64,000 nucleotides of DNA from Tetrapyrgos nigripes (GCA_013368315.1 JAACJM010000004.1:682001-746000), one strand, 5' to 3'; shown: positions 10,623-23,200, counted from the stretch's first letter. Program-made: numbers and translations. Notes: a model not told the origin generated them from the letters alone.

Positions 10623-13168
10623 ATGAATGTGCTGAGCATCTGCACTAGATGCCAGTCTTCGCTCTCTGTTCATGTTGAACGCTCATTTTTGACGCTGCAC
10701 TACACCACTCGGAGGCTTAGATCGGGAGGTCATTCGAAAAACAAGAAACCACCAAAGTTCTGGTCACCACGGTCTTATTCTGACGAGGAGGAGGATGACA
10801 AGCATAGCAAACCATCACCCTCGCGGAAGTTTGTTCCTCGAGAGAGGCGAATCGTCACGAAACCCCAGCTGAAGCTTTCTCCGGATGACCCTCAGGCGAT
10901 TATCAACTATTTTCAGACCCATGTAGACAAATGGTCCGAGCGCCTTGACCTGAAGGAGCGCCTACAGGTTTTTGGTGTCCCGCCGGAGGATATACAACCC
11001 CTCCTCCGTCTTTTTGTCAATGCCGTGCGATCCGGGCAGCTCTCTTCACCAGAGGCGTACAAAAGATATAATCTAGTACGCTTCGGTCTCTCTTCTGAAG
11101 ACGACTTTCCTGACGATTACGTTGACATTGTCATGACCGGCATATTATTTGATTGGGTCGCAAACCCAGCCAACCAAGACGCTCTTCAGTCCATTCCGCC
11201 AGTCACTCTTTCCACCATGACTAAACTATTCAACGCTGCCTCCGTTTCGTCCCCATCCGACATCTTTCCCAGAGCACGTATGCTGCGAAGAAAGGTGTAC
11301 ATGCACGTTGGTCCCACGAATAGCGGGAAAACCCACAACGCCCTCCGTGCTCTTGCAGCTGCAAAAAGCGGTATATATGCTGGACCCCTTCGGTTGCTCG
11401 CCCACGAGATCTGGTCGAGATTAAATCGAGGGGAGATAGTCCCTTTGGGCGCTGAACAGGACCCCGTGAAGGCACCTCCTCCAAGTTTGGTCGACGTCGC
11501 GAACACTGATTCCGCTTTGGACGCTGCACCCGCTCCTTCCACTGCTCACAAGGGGAATCCACAATATGCGCGTGTATGCAACATGATTACGGGAGAAGAG
11601 CATAAAATTGTCGATATCAACGCCCCCCTTTTGAGCTGCACGGTGGAGATGTTGTCTACTACTGCGTCATATGATGTAGCGGTGATTGACGAGATTCAGA
11701 TGATAGCTGACCCTGATCGCGGCACCGGATGGACACAAGCAGTTATCGGTCTGAATGCCAAAGAGATACATCTATGTGGTGAAGAGACCGCAGTCCCTAT
11801 CGTACAGAAACTCCTGGAGGATACCAACGATGAAGTGATTGTCAAACGCTATGAGCGTCTGACCCCTTTGTCTATGGATGAAGCCCTTGGTGGGGACTGG
11901 AGCAAAATCAGGAAAGGAGACTGCGTTGTCTGCTTCTCTCGCACTGGCATTTTTGCTGTCAAGAAGTTGATAGAGGAAGCCACTGGTATGCGATGTGCCG
12001 TGGTCTATGGCTCCCTTCCTCCAGAAATTCGTAGTCAACAGGCAGCTCTGTTTAATGACCCGAACAGTGGTTACGATGTGCTTGTTGGCAGTGACGCTAT
12101 TGGCATGGGTCTCAACTTGTACGTGTGTCTCCTTCCGTTTCGCCGCTTTTACTCAGAGTTTCACTCAGAAAAATCCGTCGTGTCGTCTTTGAAAAAATCT
12201 CGAAGTTCAACGGGGTTCATCTGCAATACCTCTCGCTGTCGCAAACGAAGCAGATCGCGGGACGAGCAGGTCGTTACGGTATGATGCAGGATGAAAAACC
12301 AGGGGGTTTTGTGACGACTTTTGATTCGAGGGATCGCCCCTTCGTCGAAGGGAAGCTAGCGGAGAAACCTAAGCCACTGGCTACCGCTCGCCTTGGCCTC
12401 CTTGACGAACAGTTGTTCCGCATTTCAACAAGTCTTCCGATAAACACCAGTCTCGCGTCCATGTTCATGGCACTGATTTACATCGGCAAAGTACCACCCA
12501 TATACCGTTTTTCAGGAAGCAATTTCTGGAAGCAGGCGGCCGATTACCTCGACGAATGGGCAGCAGGCAGTCTTCCTCTGTACGATCGTAACATGTTCAT
12601 GCTCGCCCCAGTTCCTTGGAAACAACCTGCTTCCCTTCCACTCATTCAGAAACTCATAGAGGGCTTCAGGGATAAAATGTGCGTGAGCCTCATGGACCTA
12701 CTGAAGGGAACATCCTTACTGGACGACCTAAAGTCTGTGGAGAAAGACATGGCCAGTCTTCCAGTCCCCCTATCAAATCCAGACACGATGAGCTCGCTTG
12801 AAATCATTCATCGATTCATCGGGTTGTATAGCTGGCTGACTTTCCGCAAGCCAATCGCTTTCAGCGAGGTTGATGAATGCATGGAGCTGAAGGAGCGAGT
12901 GGAAAAGGCATTACATTGGACGTTGGAAGGAGTGACGAAGAATATTGCTGAATACCATGCTCTGAAGAGGCAGATGATGGCATCCGGCACCCTGGATGAA
13001 GAAGGGGGGATAGCATTCAAGTCCCACCACGAAATGCGAAAGCAAAATCAGAAAACGCAGGTATGGTCCACCCCGGCGGCCAAGGTCGCTGCTGCCCAAA
13101 AGAACGCTCGGTCGTCTCTGATAGGCGTCGACACCGATTCTCGGACTCATGGTCAGGAAGCGTTATAG
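10623..13168 (+). CDS. SUV3: SUV3, mitochondrial ATP-dependent RNA helicase
   Basis: The helicase subunit of the mitochondrial RNA degradosome, which unwinds RNA for 3'-5' decay. Two exons: 10623-12118 and 12169-13168, with a 50-nt intron. Joining gives GMGLNL-KIRRVVFE, a conserved stretch. The N terminus is basic and hydroxylated, consistent with a mitochondrial targeting peptide. Motifs in order: Walker A GPTNSGKT near residue 225, DEIQ box near 355, VGSDAIGMGLNL near 490, and QIAGRAGRYG near 540. The SUV3 C-terminal domain (FMLAPVPW region) follows. Total length is about 830 residues. There is a small low-complexity Ala/Pro insert near residue 295. The frame is intact throughout. Confidence 0.95.
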
Positions 13169-13511
13169 CTTGACTCACTACTTAAGAACAACCTATTGTA
13201 GCCTTAGTACGTTTTATTTAGCTTACCGAGAGGATGTTAATGATAGAGGGTATGGTACCGAATTGGTGGTAATACGTTACGTTTGGCAGCCGATGCCATA
13301 AGTGTCCTTCTTGACTTCCAACCATCACCATCGTTGCCAGTCAACGTCAGAAAGGTCGCCCAAGCCAAGTGCTTTTTTTTCAACTCTTTCCACCCACCAG
13401 CCTGCTGTGCAGGTCGTCTTTCCCGTTACAAGGCAGCTCCATATCCACACTAGCCAGTCTAGTCCCAGAAAACCTTACCATTTTTTTTTTACGAAACGTT
13501 ATATCACGACC
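13169..13511. other. Intergenic region upstream of a secreted protein gene
   Basis: 343 bp. The right half is strongly pyrimidine-rich with T runs (13371-13382 and 13482-13491), as in fungal 5' UTRs. An in-frame upstream ATG exists at 13302, but the ATG at 13512 gives a clean signal peptide. Confidence 0.35.
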
Positions 13512-13811
13512 ATGAAGGGCGTCTTCTCATTCAACATCGTCCTCCTAGTCTTGGTTTATGTGTTGTCGCTGTTTGCTGTGACACACGCCCTACCCACCAA
13601 GCCTACCAGTCTACTCGGACGCACGTACGTCGTTCGGGACCCAGCGTCAACTCCCCCCCAGTTATTACAACTTGAACGAGTCCCACGCGCGGAAGTCGTT
13701 ACCGGACGTGCAGAACGCTTTGAATTTGTGCAGAAGAGACGTTCCTTGGGCCGGGCCGTTCGAGAGGCACGAATGCCCTCTGCGGAAGATGATGGCATTA
13801 TCAATGCATGA
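13512..13811 (+). CDS. Small secreted protein with a dibasic site
   Basis: An unrecognised single-exon protein of 99 residues. Residues ~8-26 form a strong signal-peptide core (VLLVLVYVLSLFAV) with a likely cleavage after THA. The mature ~73 residues have no cysteines, are rich in Arg, and contain QKRRS near residue 77, which looks like a Kex2-type processing site. This would release a short C-terminal peptide. The open reading frame could start upstream at 13302, but that would bury the signal sequence. No family was recognised and function is unknown. Confidence 0.55.
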   Translation: MKGVFSFNIVLLVLVYVLSLFAVTHALPTKPTSLLGRTYVVRDPASTPPQLLQLERVPRAEVVTGRAERFEFVQKRRSLGRAVREARMPSAEDDGIINA

Positions 13812-13991
13812 AATTGGAAGAGATTGGGTATAGCAGTGATGAGATGTTTCGGTGGATTCAATGGTCTGGGATTGCGCTGTACTAGTTTAGAGCTATCGTT
13901 CTGTGTATTTCGGAAACATGACTGGTCATGGAAAGAGAAATTTTGTATACAACTTGCCTCAAACTTGCCTTCCATCTACTCGATGAGCTGA

Positions 13992-16900
13992 ATGTCAGGC
14001 TTTCAGTACCCACTGCCGCCCATAGTGGTGACTCCTTTTCCTCAACCTGTATCCGAATTGCCTGTGTCTGCGCTAGCTTTTGACCCAGTATCCGACGTTC
14101 TATGGGCTGGTACAGGTAGCGGATATGTTTCGGCCCACTGTGGTACCCAAGGTCTTCGCGGTGTATGTTTTCGCGCTGGCGAGAAATCTGTCCACAAGAT
14201 AGCTGCAGGAGAAGGATATGTCCGAGCGGCCTCTAGCCAGGGCAATGGCATCGGTTCATGGGCAAAAGGTGGGATGAACAAATGGTATAATCGGTGAGTG
14301 ATCCCTACCCTCCCTGATTCACTATCCTCACCTTCACGTCAAGCTCATCGGCACCTATTGCTACGTTTGCCTCTTCTCATACTTCTCAGAATGTTGCAGT
14401 CGCGACCATCAATAACGACCTGTTGCTCCTCAATGCAATGACAGGCAGCGTTATCCGTGAAGTACAGACGCCTTCTCTGGTGACCCATCTCGAGTTTTCG
14501 CACTCTCTGCTTTTATCTGGATCTGCCGATGGATATCTACGAACTCACGACCCTCGTACTGGACTTGTGCACAACAGTGGATCGGAGAATGCGGTTAAAG
14601 CACACTACAGTGGGATCCAAGGTCTTCAGACTATTGGGAATTTCGTGTTCACGATAGGCTTAAGCTTGAGGTAAGTTTTACTCTCTACTGTGATTGGACG
14701 TCCGAGCTCAACTCATATCAGACAAGGACGCCCTTTTCCTGATCCATTAGTCAAAGTTTACGACTTGCGAAACTTGCGTCCCCTTCCACCTGTACCATTT
14801 TCATCCAGTCCGGCCTTCATCAATGTCATACCGAAACGTTCCTCAAGTGTTGTTGTCACATCTAATCAAGGTCTCATAAACATAGTCGATGCTACCGACC
14901 TGGCTCCTGGAACCGAATTTTACCAAGTGATTGGACCATTTGTATGACAAGTATTTCTATAACGTCTGACCGCTTCTCTCAGCTCGACTTGACCTCCTAC
15001 GTCACTTCAGTGGCTGTATCCCCTACCGGCGCATACATAGCTTGTGGAGATGCTGCAGGCGTCATTCATCTGAGGTCTCAACTGGAAGAAGGAACCCACA
15101 TACCACTCAATGGATTTGAAGGACGTCCAGTCGAATGGGCTGATGGCACTGAACTCTTACCCGATATTGACTGGGACGATTCAACGTGAGCCTCTTTCAA
15201 TCATACCAATGCGTTTCCATTAACCTTTTATTTCAGGCCTCTGAATACTATTGGTCTCCCCCATTACAAAACACCGTTATTATCTGCATGGACACCCCAG
15301 TTTGCCATGTCCTCGGTCTATTATCCTCCTCCTCAGAAGATTCCGGCCCAGGTCCTCAACACAATGAAGTCCAATGACAATGTTGCATATGCACCGTTGC
15401 CAAAAGAGTTGAAAGGAAAACGTAACATGGTTGTCCTAGGGTCGAGAAAAGGGAATCCTCGTTTCCGCAGTGGTAAAGGAAGGGGTAATGAGGTAACTGC
15501 TCTGTCTTTACTGCAATTATCCATGAAATCTCACAGGAGGCGTAGAATGAACCAGATACGCCTGTCTTTGACTTGACCGGGGAAGAAGTACCAAAAATGT
15601 ATCGTCAGGTTGAGATAGAGTACTCGAAGTTTGGTGTCGAAGACTTTGACTTTGGGTACGCGGCTTGCTGTCCCTTGATTATGCCTTTATTCAATGGTCC
15701 GTTGCAATTCAGATTCTACAACAGGACCGAGTTTAGTGGACTGGAAACGCACATTCTCAACTCGTATACGAATCCCATTCTACAGGTCATGCATTACAGC
15801 CTTCCTATTCGAAAATTGGCCAAGTCGCACATAACGACCAATTGTCCACGAGAACACTGCTTGCTTTGCGAACTTGGTTTTGTCGTGCGTATGTTGGAGG
15901 ATGCTAAGGGTACCAATTGTCAGTCAAGCAACTTTTGCAAGACTGTCGGTGTTCTGGCGCAGAGTGAGTGTGATCTGTGACCTTGTATCAATTCATGCTC
16001 ATCATACTCTCAGTGTCAAACGCAATCGAACTTATTGACTATGGACGAGAACCGAAGGAAGTTGATTATGCACACATGATTCAGTCTTTCCACCGGTTCT
16101 TGGTCGACCATCTCAGTTCTGAAGGGAATGCCTTTCCTCAAAACCCGGTCATAGTCAGAGACTCTTCCTTCAACTTCAACGAGCATAACCCCGCGCCTGC
16201 TCCTGTCACGCAGCTGTTGGGAATCGATGCCAAGAACGTCATAACGTGCTCGAATTGCAAAGCCGTGCGAGAGAAAGAGAATATGACACATATAGTCGAC
16301 CTCGTGTATCCTCGTCGAGTACGTTCAGTTTACACCTTTAGATATGGATTATTGATGCTAATTCTTTCGAATGTCTCTTCAGAATATCAATGCGTCACTA
16401 CCTTCCACTGACTTTGCTAGTATACTTCGGGATTCTCTCCTGCGGAAAATGTCGCACAAAGCAACATGTCAAACTTGCAAACATTTCGCTACGTTTACAT
16501 CCAGACGTTCCATTCCCACAAGAGACTTGCCTTCCATTCTGGCTGTCAATACTTGCGTCAATTCTGAGGACAACTTCAGTTACTGGTTTGACAACCGTAA
16601 TCAAACCTTTCTGAAGCCAAGAATTGAGATGCGTGGACAGGTTGGGGATATGGATGATCCTGAGGTTGCTATTTATGAACTCAGGGTAGGTGCATTTCTT
16701 GTCTGTTGGCTAAGTACTCAGCTCACGAGGTTCCCCTCCATGTAGGCTGTGATAGTGCAGATTGTCAACAAGGACGAGCGAGCTCATCTGGTCGCCATCG
16801 TTAAAGGTAAGAAGTGCTTATGTATCCTTATGGTCAATTCTAATTTTGTTCTTGTTTGTAGTTCCCGAAGCTGAAGGCAACGCAGACGAAACGGAAAGCC

Positions 16901-18340
16901 CATGGTATCTCTTCAATGACTTTGTTGTGCGGAACGTCCCGGAAGAAGAGGCTCTCTCTTTCCCGGACAGATGGAAGGTGTGATAAATAACGTTGATCAA
17001 TACCTCGCGTCTCATCCCGCCTACAGGTCCCAGCCGTGTTGCATTTTGAACGAGTTGACCGACGCCAGTCACTGGATTTCAGTGGGCTTCCGGATGAGTT
17101 GGACGCTACCATTCTTTGCCAGGATACATCTATATCTCTGTATGTATAACCCTTCACCTTGCTGGATCTGTTTTTGATGCTTCGGATCTAGAAATCGTGA
17201 CCCGACACTCATCAAGCATGAATGTCTACGCTACGAGGAACTGCCGAAGCCAGGGACGCTAGTGGCCATCGACGCCGAGTTTGTGTCTATGCAACAGGTG
17301 AGACTGTTTTCTAGTGCGCCCAGGTGTCGTTCCTCACTTCTCTTGCCTTCTCAGGAGGAAACAGAGATTAGGTCAGACGGATCGAAGAAAGTTATCAGAC
17401 CAGCAAGGTTAAGTCTTGCTCGTGTCTCAGTCCTGCGTGGAGATGAAGGTCTCAAACAAGGTGTTCCTTGCATAGACGATCACATTCATACCAGCGAGGT
17501 TATCGTAGATTATCTTACTGAATTTTCTGGGATCAGATGTGAGTCAGGGCTCAAAAAGTCGCCTGGTAACTTTCTGATGACTTGCAGTTGGCGACCTGGA
17601 TCCTCATCGTTCTCCATTCACCTTGACACCATTGAAGGTCGTTTACAAGAAGTTGCGTCTACTGGTAGATCGTGGATGTATCTTTGTTGGTCATGGTCTG
17701 TCTAAAGACTTTCGGATAATCAGTGAGTTCCTCTTGTCTGCCAAGTCCTTGCTGTTCTGATTTTCGTGTTCGTTTCTTCAGACATATTTGTCCCACCCGA
17801 GCAAGTTATCGACACTGTCGACCTGTATTATCTGAAAGGCCGTCAAAGACGGCTATCTCTTCGATTCTTGTCGTGGTTTGTTCTGAATGAACACATCCAA
17901 ACCGATACACACGATTCCATCGAAGATGCTCGTTCTGCACTCAACCTCTACAAAGCGTATCACGAATTCGAGGAACAGGGTGTATTTGATCAGAAACTGG
18001 AGGAGTTGTACAAGGAAGGGCGTCAATATGTATGTTGTTGCGTGGTATGCTTGGCGTATGTCGACGGCTGATTCCTCTTGCAGAATTTCAAGCCTCCACC
18101 GTTGGAAACGCCATCCTCAAGCCCACAACAAGACCGTCATCTCGAGTCCCCGTTCAGTATGGATGGTGTAAAGCGAGCTCTTCAGCAGTCACCCAGCAGA
18201 AACTACCCCTCAAGTCAAGGAGGAACACCAATACCAACTTTCACTTCAATGCGCGAGGTATAATCTTCCAATGGCTTTCCCTAGCCTCCTGATACTCATG
18301 CGGATGTTTCCAGTTCGTTCCTCGAAGTTATCGCCGATAA
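13992..18340 (+). CDS. PAN2: PAN2, catalytic subunit of the PAN2-PAN3 deadenylase
   Basis: A cytoplasmic poly(A) nuclease that trims mRNA tails together with PAN3. Domain order matches the family: an N-terminal WD40 region ([15 protein letters not shown] from the start to ~15200), a linker, an inactive ubiquitin-hydrolase-like domain (~15570-17200; CxxC pairs such as CSNCK near 16250 and CQTCKHF near 16470), and a C-terminal DEDD exonuclease. The exonuclease residues are visible: DAEFV near 17275, FGDLDPH from ~17590, [12 protein letters not shown] near 17690, and HDSIEDA near 17910. The last exon (18314-18340) is only 27 nt and ends FVPRSYRR. About a dozen short introns are seen. It lies 180 bp downstream of the small secreted protein gene and is convergent with PDCD5 (170 bp). 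Confidence 0.95.
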
Positions 18341-18510
18341 AAACAAAGTTCAAACAGACCAATCGCTATCTGTGACAATGCTTTCGGATATATGAATAGA
18401 ATTTGTTGTAGCATACGTGCCAACGGTGTAAAAGCAAGTTGTTTAGGAATACATGAATTGCTGTTATATATCATGTTATATAAACACGAAGGAAAAGGAA
18501 GTCTGTCCGT

Positions 18511-19084
18511 TCAAATGTCGAAATCGTCGTCATCAAAACCCTTCCGTCGTTGGTACTATCGGAAGTGGGTCAGCATGAACTGGGATAGAAACATGATTTC
18601 TGGGACGTACTACAATCGTTGACTTCTTTGAACTCGACTTGCCCTGGGCTTCCTCCATCTGGACATAGCAATAAGTAAACGGCCTCATACCATACATCCA
18701 TGAATCTAGATACACACCTGGTCAAGCAACTCAATCAACTGATTCTCCGACACCTTTCCTCTCAGCTGCCCAGACTGCACCATCCGTATCAGGATAGTCT
18801 CGATTTGTCTCGAGCGTTCAGGACTGACGAGGGAGATTCGTGATACTAGCAACCACAGCCAAGAACAAGAACAAGCAGAAGCACAAGATCAAGCACAAAG
18901 TCCTAAACACCATCCAGGAAATGACATACTTACATCTTTCACGAGCAGCCGGTTCGAGAACGGTAGCCATCAAATCCCGACGCATTTGTTCTTCTTGTTG
19001 GGCACGTTGAGCGGCGCCAGCTTCATCTTGAGAGCCTTGGCCTTGGTCTTGGGTTGCTTCGAGAGGGAGTTGAATATTTTCCAT
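18511..19084 (-). CDS. PDCD5 family DNA-binding protein
   Basis: The orthologue of programmed cell death protein 5 (TFAR19), a small conserved three-helix-bundle protein. Exons: 18934-19084, 18718-18845, a short third exon (~18610-18660) and a terminal exon ending at 18511. The spliced product is about 120 residues. Conserved pieces are EEQMRRDLMATVLEPAARERL, then LSRISLVSPERSRQIE, GQLRGKVSENQLIELL, and a C terminus RRKGFDDDDFDI equivalent to the family's Arg/Lys-rich plus acidic tail. Start MENIQLP at 19084. In other eukaryotes it binds the TRiC chaperonin and other partners; its role in fungi is unclear. Confidence 0.88.
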
Positions 19085-19514
19085 GACTTAGGAAACTGAA
19101 TCGATCAGCTGTGATCGCGAGTGTAGTTTCTCGGGCGTCATACTTTTAGTTCCTCGCAGTAAACAACACGCAAACAAAAGTTTCAGAGCTCAAGCTCAAG
19201 CATCAGGTTATGCATTATTGGTGATATACAGCTAGCTAATACCCGTATTAGTATGTAAAAGTCCAAAGAAGTCCCAGCGAAGGAAAAAAGAAAGTAATAC
19301 GTCGATACAGGATGCTACTGCTACAAAGTCGAATTATTACGATTACAACCAACTTTCGCATAAAATCAAATGTCCCAGTTGGAGGCGATTAGCGAGATGA
19401 GGTCGTGAGTACGTGTAAAGTTCGTGGTCGTGTCATCCTCGTAATTCGTAACCGTTGACCGTGGGGAGGAGAGGTCTACTCGTCCATCCTAGAGTCTGAT
19501 CGTCTGTCTCCAAC
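19085..19514. other. Intergenic gap
   Basis: 430 bp: the PDCD5 5' flank on the left, then the 3' UTR of the cupredoxin gene. No gene was seen. Confidence 0.4.
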
Positions 19515-20947
19515 TTAGAGCAGTGCGCTGATGAGAAGGAAAATCGTTGCGAGGACGATGCCTGCACCGTTGACGCCGAGAGCATTGGAGAATGCGCCGT
19601 TATTGGAGGTATTGGAGGTATCAGAGGACGTAGAGTTGGTGCCATTCTGCTGGGCGGCTTTAGCCTTGAAAGCGTCGAAATTGTTCGCTCCTGTTTCGAT
19701 GGCGTTTACGGAGAAGACCATGCCTTGCCCACAGTGAGACGCAGGAAGGGTTTGGCGGCAGTATGCCCAGATGGGTGTGGTCTGAAATAGGTAGGGAAAA
19801 GTCAGAATAAGTTCAGTCGGGAGTTGTAAACGATGGCGACTTACGTCGTTAATCTGGATAGTGAAAGTAGGGAAGTTGGTTGCTCCATCGGCGACGGGCA
19901 TGAAACCGGAATCGAAACCAGCCTGGGAACCGGAGCTGACTGCAGCAACGGGTCGGCAGGGCTAGATATAGGGTTTAGTGGTAATTAGTATCGTGATGTA
20001 TGGAGGGAATGAAATGTGACATACAGTAGAGAACGTGCTTTGGGTGACAGTGTGGTTCTTCTGGTGGAACTCAAAAGTGACCGTGTCTCCAACCTGAGCA
20101 GTGATGTTGGCTGGCTCAAAGAGGAGTTGGCCATTGGCGCCGACGGTAACACGGTGGTCGTTACTGGTAGCAGAGGTGGGCTGAGCAGAACCAGGGTAGG
20201 ATCCGTACGTTGTAGTGAGTGTCTGGCCACTAGAGACGGTGACAGTCGCAGTGACGGTGACTACGGAAGGTGAAGCAGAAGCAGGAGCGGTGGCAGTAGA
20301 GCCTGAAGAGGTGGTAGTAGAGCCTGCAGAGGTGGCAGTGGTCGCGTTGGTCGAATTACCAGTGGCAGCAGCTTGGAAAGCGGCAAATTTGTCGCCAGGG
20401 TTCACGGCGAAGACCATGCCTATTTACGCAGGTAAGAACTATGAATGGAACAAAGGCACTCAAAGCGCTCACCTTGTTGACAGTGGCCTGCCTGACGGCA
20501 ATACACCCAGACAGGATCAGTAGTAGTTGCGACAGTAAGCTCGGCCACCGGGAATCCATCCGTGACATCGTCAGCAACGGGGACACTGAAATGAACAAGT
20601 GAGTTCAGCAACCTTTGTAGAACGGCGAGTTACTTACAATCCAGAATCGAAACCGCCCTCAGCTCGTGAACAGGGAGAAGCAAAAGTTGACTGAGTAGCA
20701 GTGTGGTTTTTCTGCTTGAAGATGAATCGTACGACGTCTCCGACGTTGGCATTCTACATGAGAGAATACTGATGAGACGAAGAAAGACCTCAGAATATTG
20801 AAAACATACCACAAACTCAGGGTCATACTTGAGAATGGGTCCGGGACCACCGACGGTAACTTCAATCGTCTCCGAGCGAGCAACGGGGATCACAGCGAGA
20901 GTAAAGCCAAAGAGGGCAGCGAAAGTGTACTTGGAAGAGAATATCAT
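19515..20947 (-). CDS. Two-domain cupredoxin-like extracellular Ser-rich protein, GPI-anchored
   Basis: A secreted surface protein of the fungal serine-rich plastocyanin-like family. The signal peptide is at residues 1-25 (FAALFGFTLAVIPVARS). Two cupredoxin-like domains follow. Domain 1 has VTVGGPGPILKYDPEFV, then FKQKNHTATQSTFASPC and VWVYCRQAGHCQQGMVF. A Ser/Thr/Ala linker (~residues 140-190) joins it to domain 2, with FHQKNHTVTQSTF, IWAYCRQTLPASHCGQGMVF. The His, Cys and Met positions of a type-1 copper site are present in both. The C terminus has Ser/Asn followed by a hydrophobic tail ending LISALL, a GPI signal. The gene has several introns. A TATA box lies about 88 bp upstream. Copper binding itself is inferred from family. 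Confidence 0.85.
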
Positions 20948-21034
20948 GGTGAAAAGATTGCGTTAACTAGAGGCGTTAAGGATAGTCAGGGAGTTTGGGA
21001 AGAAACAGGTGGGGAATTCCTCTCCGTGGATGCC

Positions 21035-21041
21035 TTTTATA
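21035..21041 (-). promoter_or_regulatory. TATA box of the cupredoxin gene
   Basis: TATAAAA on the minus strand, about 88-94 bp upstream of the ATG at 20947, which is a usual distance in fungi. Confidence 0.6.
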
Positions 21042-21700
21042 CTTTTCGATTTGCATTCGGTACAATGGGCTACAAAAAAGACAATGGCGGACTATTGTGG
21101 CACAATGGCCGCGTTAAAAATGAATAAGGCTCATGACAATAGAAAAGTTTTGTGGCGGCACGTGACCGCCGATTGCCAAATTGGGAACAAGAGGTCGCTT
21201 GCACTGCCTTTTGTTGCAGAACAATAGCCTTCTCATTTACACCCTTTGACTTGTGTGTCTGTGAGAACACTGGGCGGTCCGAGGTGAGTGTCCTTTTATT
21301 TTTTAGGTGGTTGGGCCCACTGACGGGGTCCTTAGGCTCGACTGTGGAAGCTCCAACAATGGAGTCATTCCCTGTTCTGGCGAGTTGGGGGGAGGAAGGA
21401 AGGATACATCATTGCTTGACGGAGTTTTCGAATTCGTATGGCTGTATGCCTTCTGAATGAACAGCTCTTGATCCGAATGACAATCTTCACTGTCGGCTGC
21501 CTCGTCGCTTCCTACTAGAAAATGTGTTGTATGCCCGTCCTCAATCCTGCATAAGTGAGACACCACAGCAAGCCATTGCGTTGTCAGTTTCGGACAATCA
21601 TCAAATGAGAGTTGTGGACCATTCTCGCCAGTTCTTTTGTTCTCTTTGCGCACCAACACGCCCCTTGGAGTCAGTGCACCGCCGCATCCGGAACCGCGAT

Positions 21701-21725
21701 CACGTGGCTTAAAGGCTATTTAAAA
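21701..21725 (+). promoter_or_regulatory. E-box plus TATA core promoter
   Basis: A CACGTG palindrome (21701-21706) sits 10 bp before TATTTAAAA (21717-21725). A CT-rich tract with CAACAG (21750-21800) follows, a typical fungal initiation context. It points rightward into a region with no good protein-coding frame. Confidence 0.55.
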
Positions 21726-21749
21726 GCCCCAGCTGCTTAGCTACTCTTT

Positions 21750-23200
21750 CAACAGCTCTCTCTACTTCCTTCACCATCTCTACCTCTTCTCCGCCCTCTC
21801 CGTCACCTATGGTCCTTGACGTTGTTGTTGTTGCTGGATTGCCAGTCACACACTCCTAGGCAGATTGGATAGCTACAGAGTTCCAGGCCTTTCGAGTTCG
21901 TTCCTTTCCCTGACCTCTCTTGGGCTTTAGAACTCACCATTACCCCGCTTCAGGACCATCCTGCTTACGGGTGTTTCTCATTGTGTCCTGTTCGACCATT
22001 TTTTGTACGCCACAAACCATCTCTCCACCCATGCTGACCTCGGCCTCCCTCTCCTATCCTCCATCATTGCCCAAACCGAGTTGCAAGTTCTCGGACTCTG
22101 TCCTCCATGTCACCACTCAACCTCAAATAGTGACCGCGCCCTCTGCAAGCTCAGTGTCACCGGAGCTTCAGTCGCCCACAGCAATAGGCGCTCGACCATC
22201 CTGAAACGAGTCAACCATGGTCAGGCCACAACGTGGTCCTGTGCTCTCCTGTGTGATGTGCGTCAAGCCCCTTATTGGCCTAGTGAACTGCTGAGTGCGT
22301 CATGAGTTCACTTCTTTGTGGGGCCTTTTCTGACGAGTGGCTGTGGTGTAGGTCCTGAGTCTGAAGCTACGAGTGAGTTCCCTTTCTTTTTATGTCGTCA
22401 TCTTATTGATGACTTGTATCTAGGGCCCCAGTCCGAGTTTCTAGAGTGTGATTCACTCTCGACTTCTGAGAGAACAGTCCACTGAGTCAGTGTTTCCTTG
22501 CTCGGGATTGAGTCCGCTTTGCTGCCTTGCGAGTTGTCGTCGCACTCGCCTCGTCACCTTGTCCTTGTCCGCCTTTCTCGTGCCCTGAGGTTTCGGAGTA
22601 TCTTTGCATCGCTCGCCCACTTGTGGAGGTCATTTCACCTTCAAACTGCAAGACCTGAAAGCGCTCGCATACGCCATCGCCATCGTTCCCCATTTTCTTT
22701 TTCGTCGATCTCCCTGAATTTCTTTCCCATTGAGGCTTCCCAAATATCGTTGAGCTTCTCTGCCATCTCTTTCCTACTTCTCCTTTAGGGCCGCGTCCCT
22801 TGTCCCGAGTGTATCCATGCTGGCGTGATCCTTCCTTTTCTGCTGCGCCGCGTGATCCGAGATCTAGTTTCCCTTTCCGACCATCTGAATGCGGAGGCCT
22901 CGCGTCTTCCGTCAGGAATCATGAATCAACACATCGCTTTCACTGCTGCTCGCGCGAATGCTTAGTCTGCGCTTTCGTATCATCATCCTTTGTCTACGAC
23001 ATCTTTACGCATCGCTTTGCTTTTGTCGTCGGACTACCGTTGGATTACCTTTGTCGTATTGGATTGTGGGCTTTGTCGTCTCCTATTTTCGCTGTGGTTG
23101 GGCTGAAGGGTAGTTAGTTCCTGGGGGAGGATAGGTCTGTCTATCCTGGTGCATCCTTGTCGTGGACCCCTGGGCTTAGGCTCTTAGAGCTGACCAATAG
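21750..23200 (+). ncRNA. Possible spliced non-coding transcript
   Basis: Downstream of a well-formed core promoter lies 1.4 kb of pyrimidine-rich sequence without a convincing ORF; the best frames are about 100 codons and low in complexity. Two intron-like units are visible: 22295-22351 (GTGCGT donor, TTCTGAC branch, GTGTAG acceptor, 57 nt) and 22373-22433 (GTGAGT donor, TTGATGAC branch, ATCTAG acceptor, 61 nt), enclosing a 21-nt exon. A short frame starting at 22215 (MVRPQRGPVL) precedes the first donor but stops before it. The unit could be a long non-coding RNA, a gene with very short exons, or a transposon remnant. Inference only. Confidence 0.3.
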
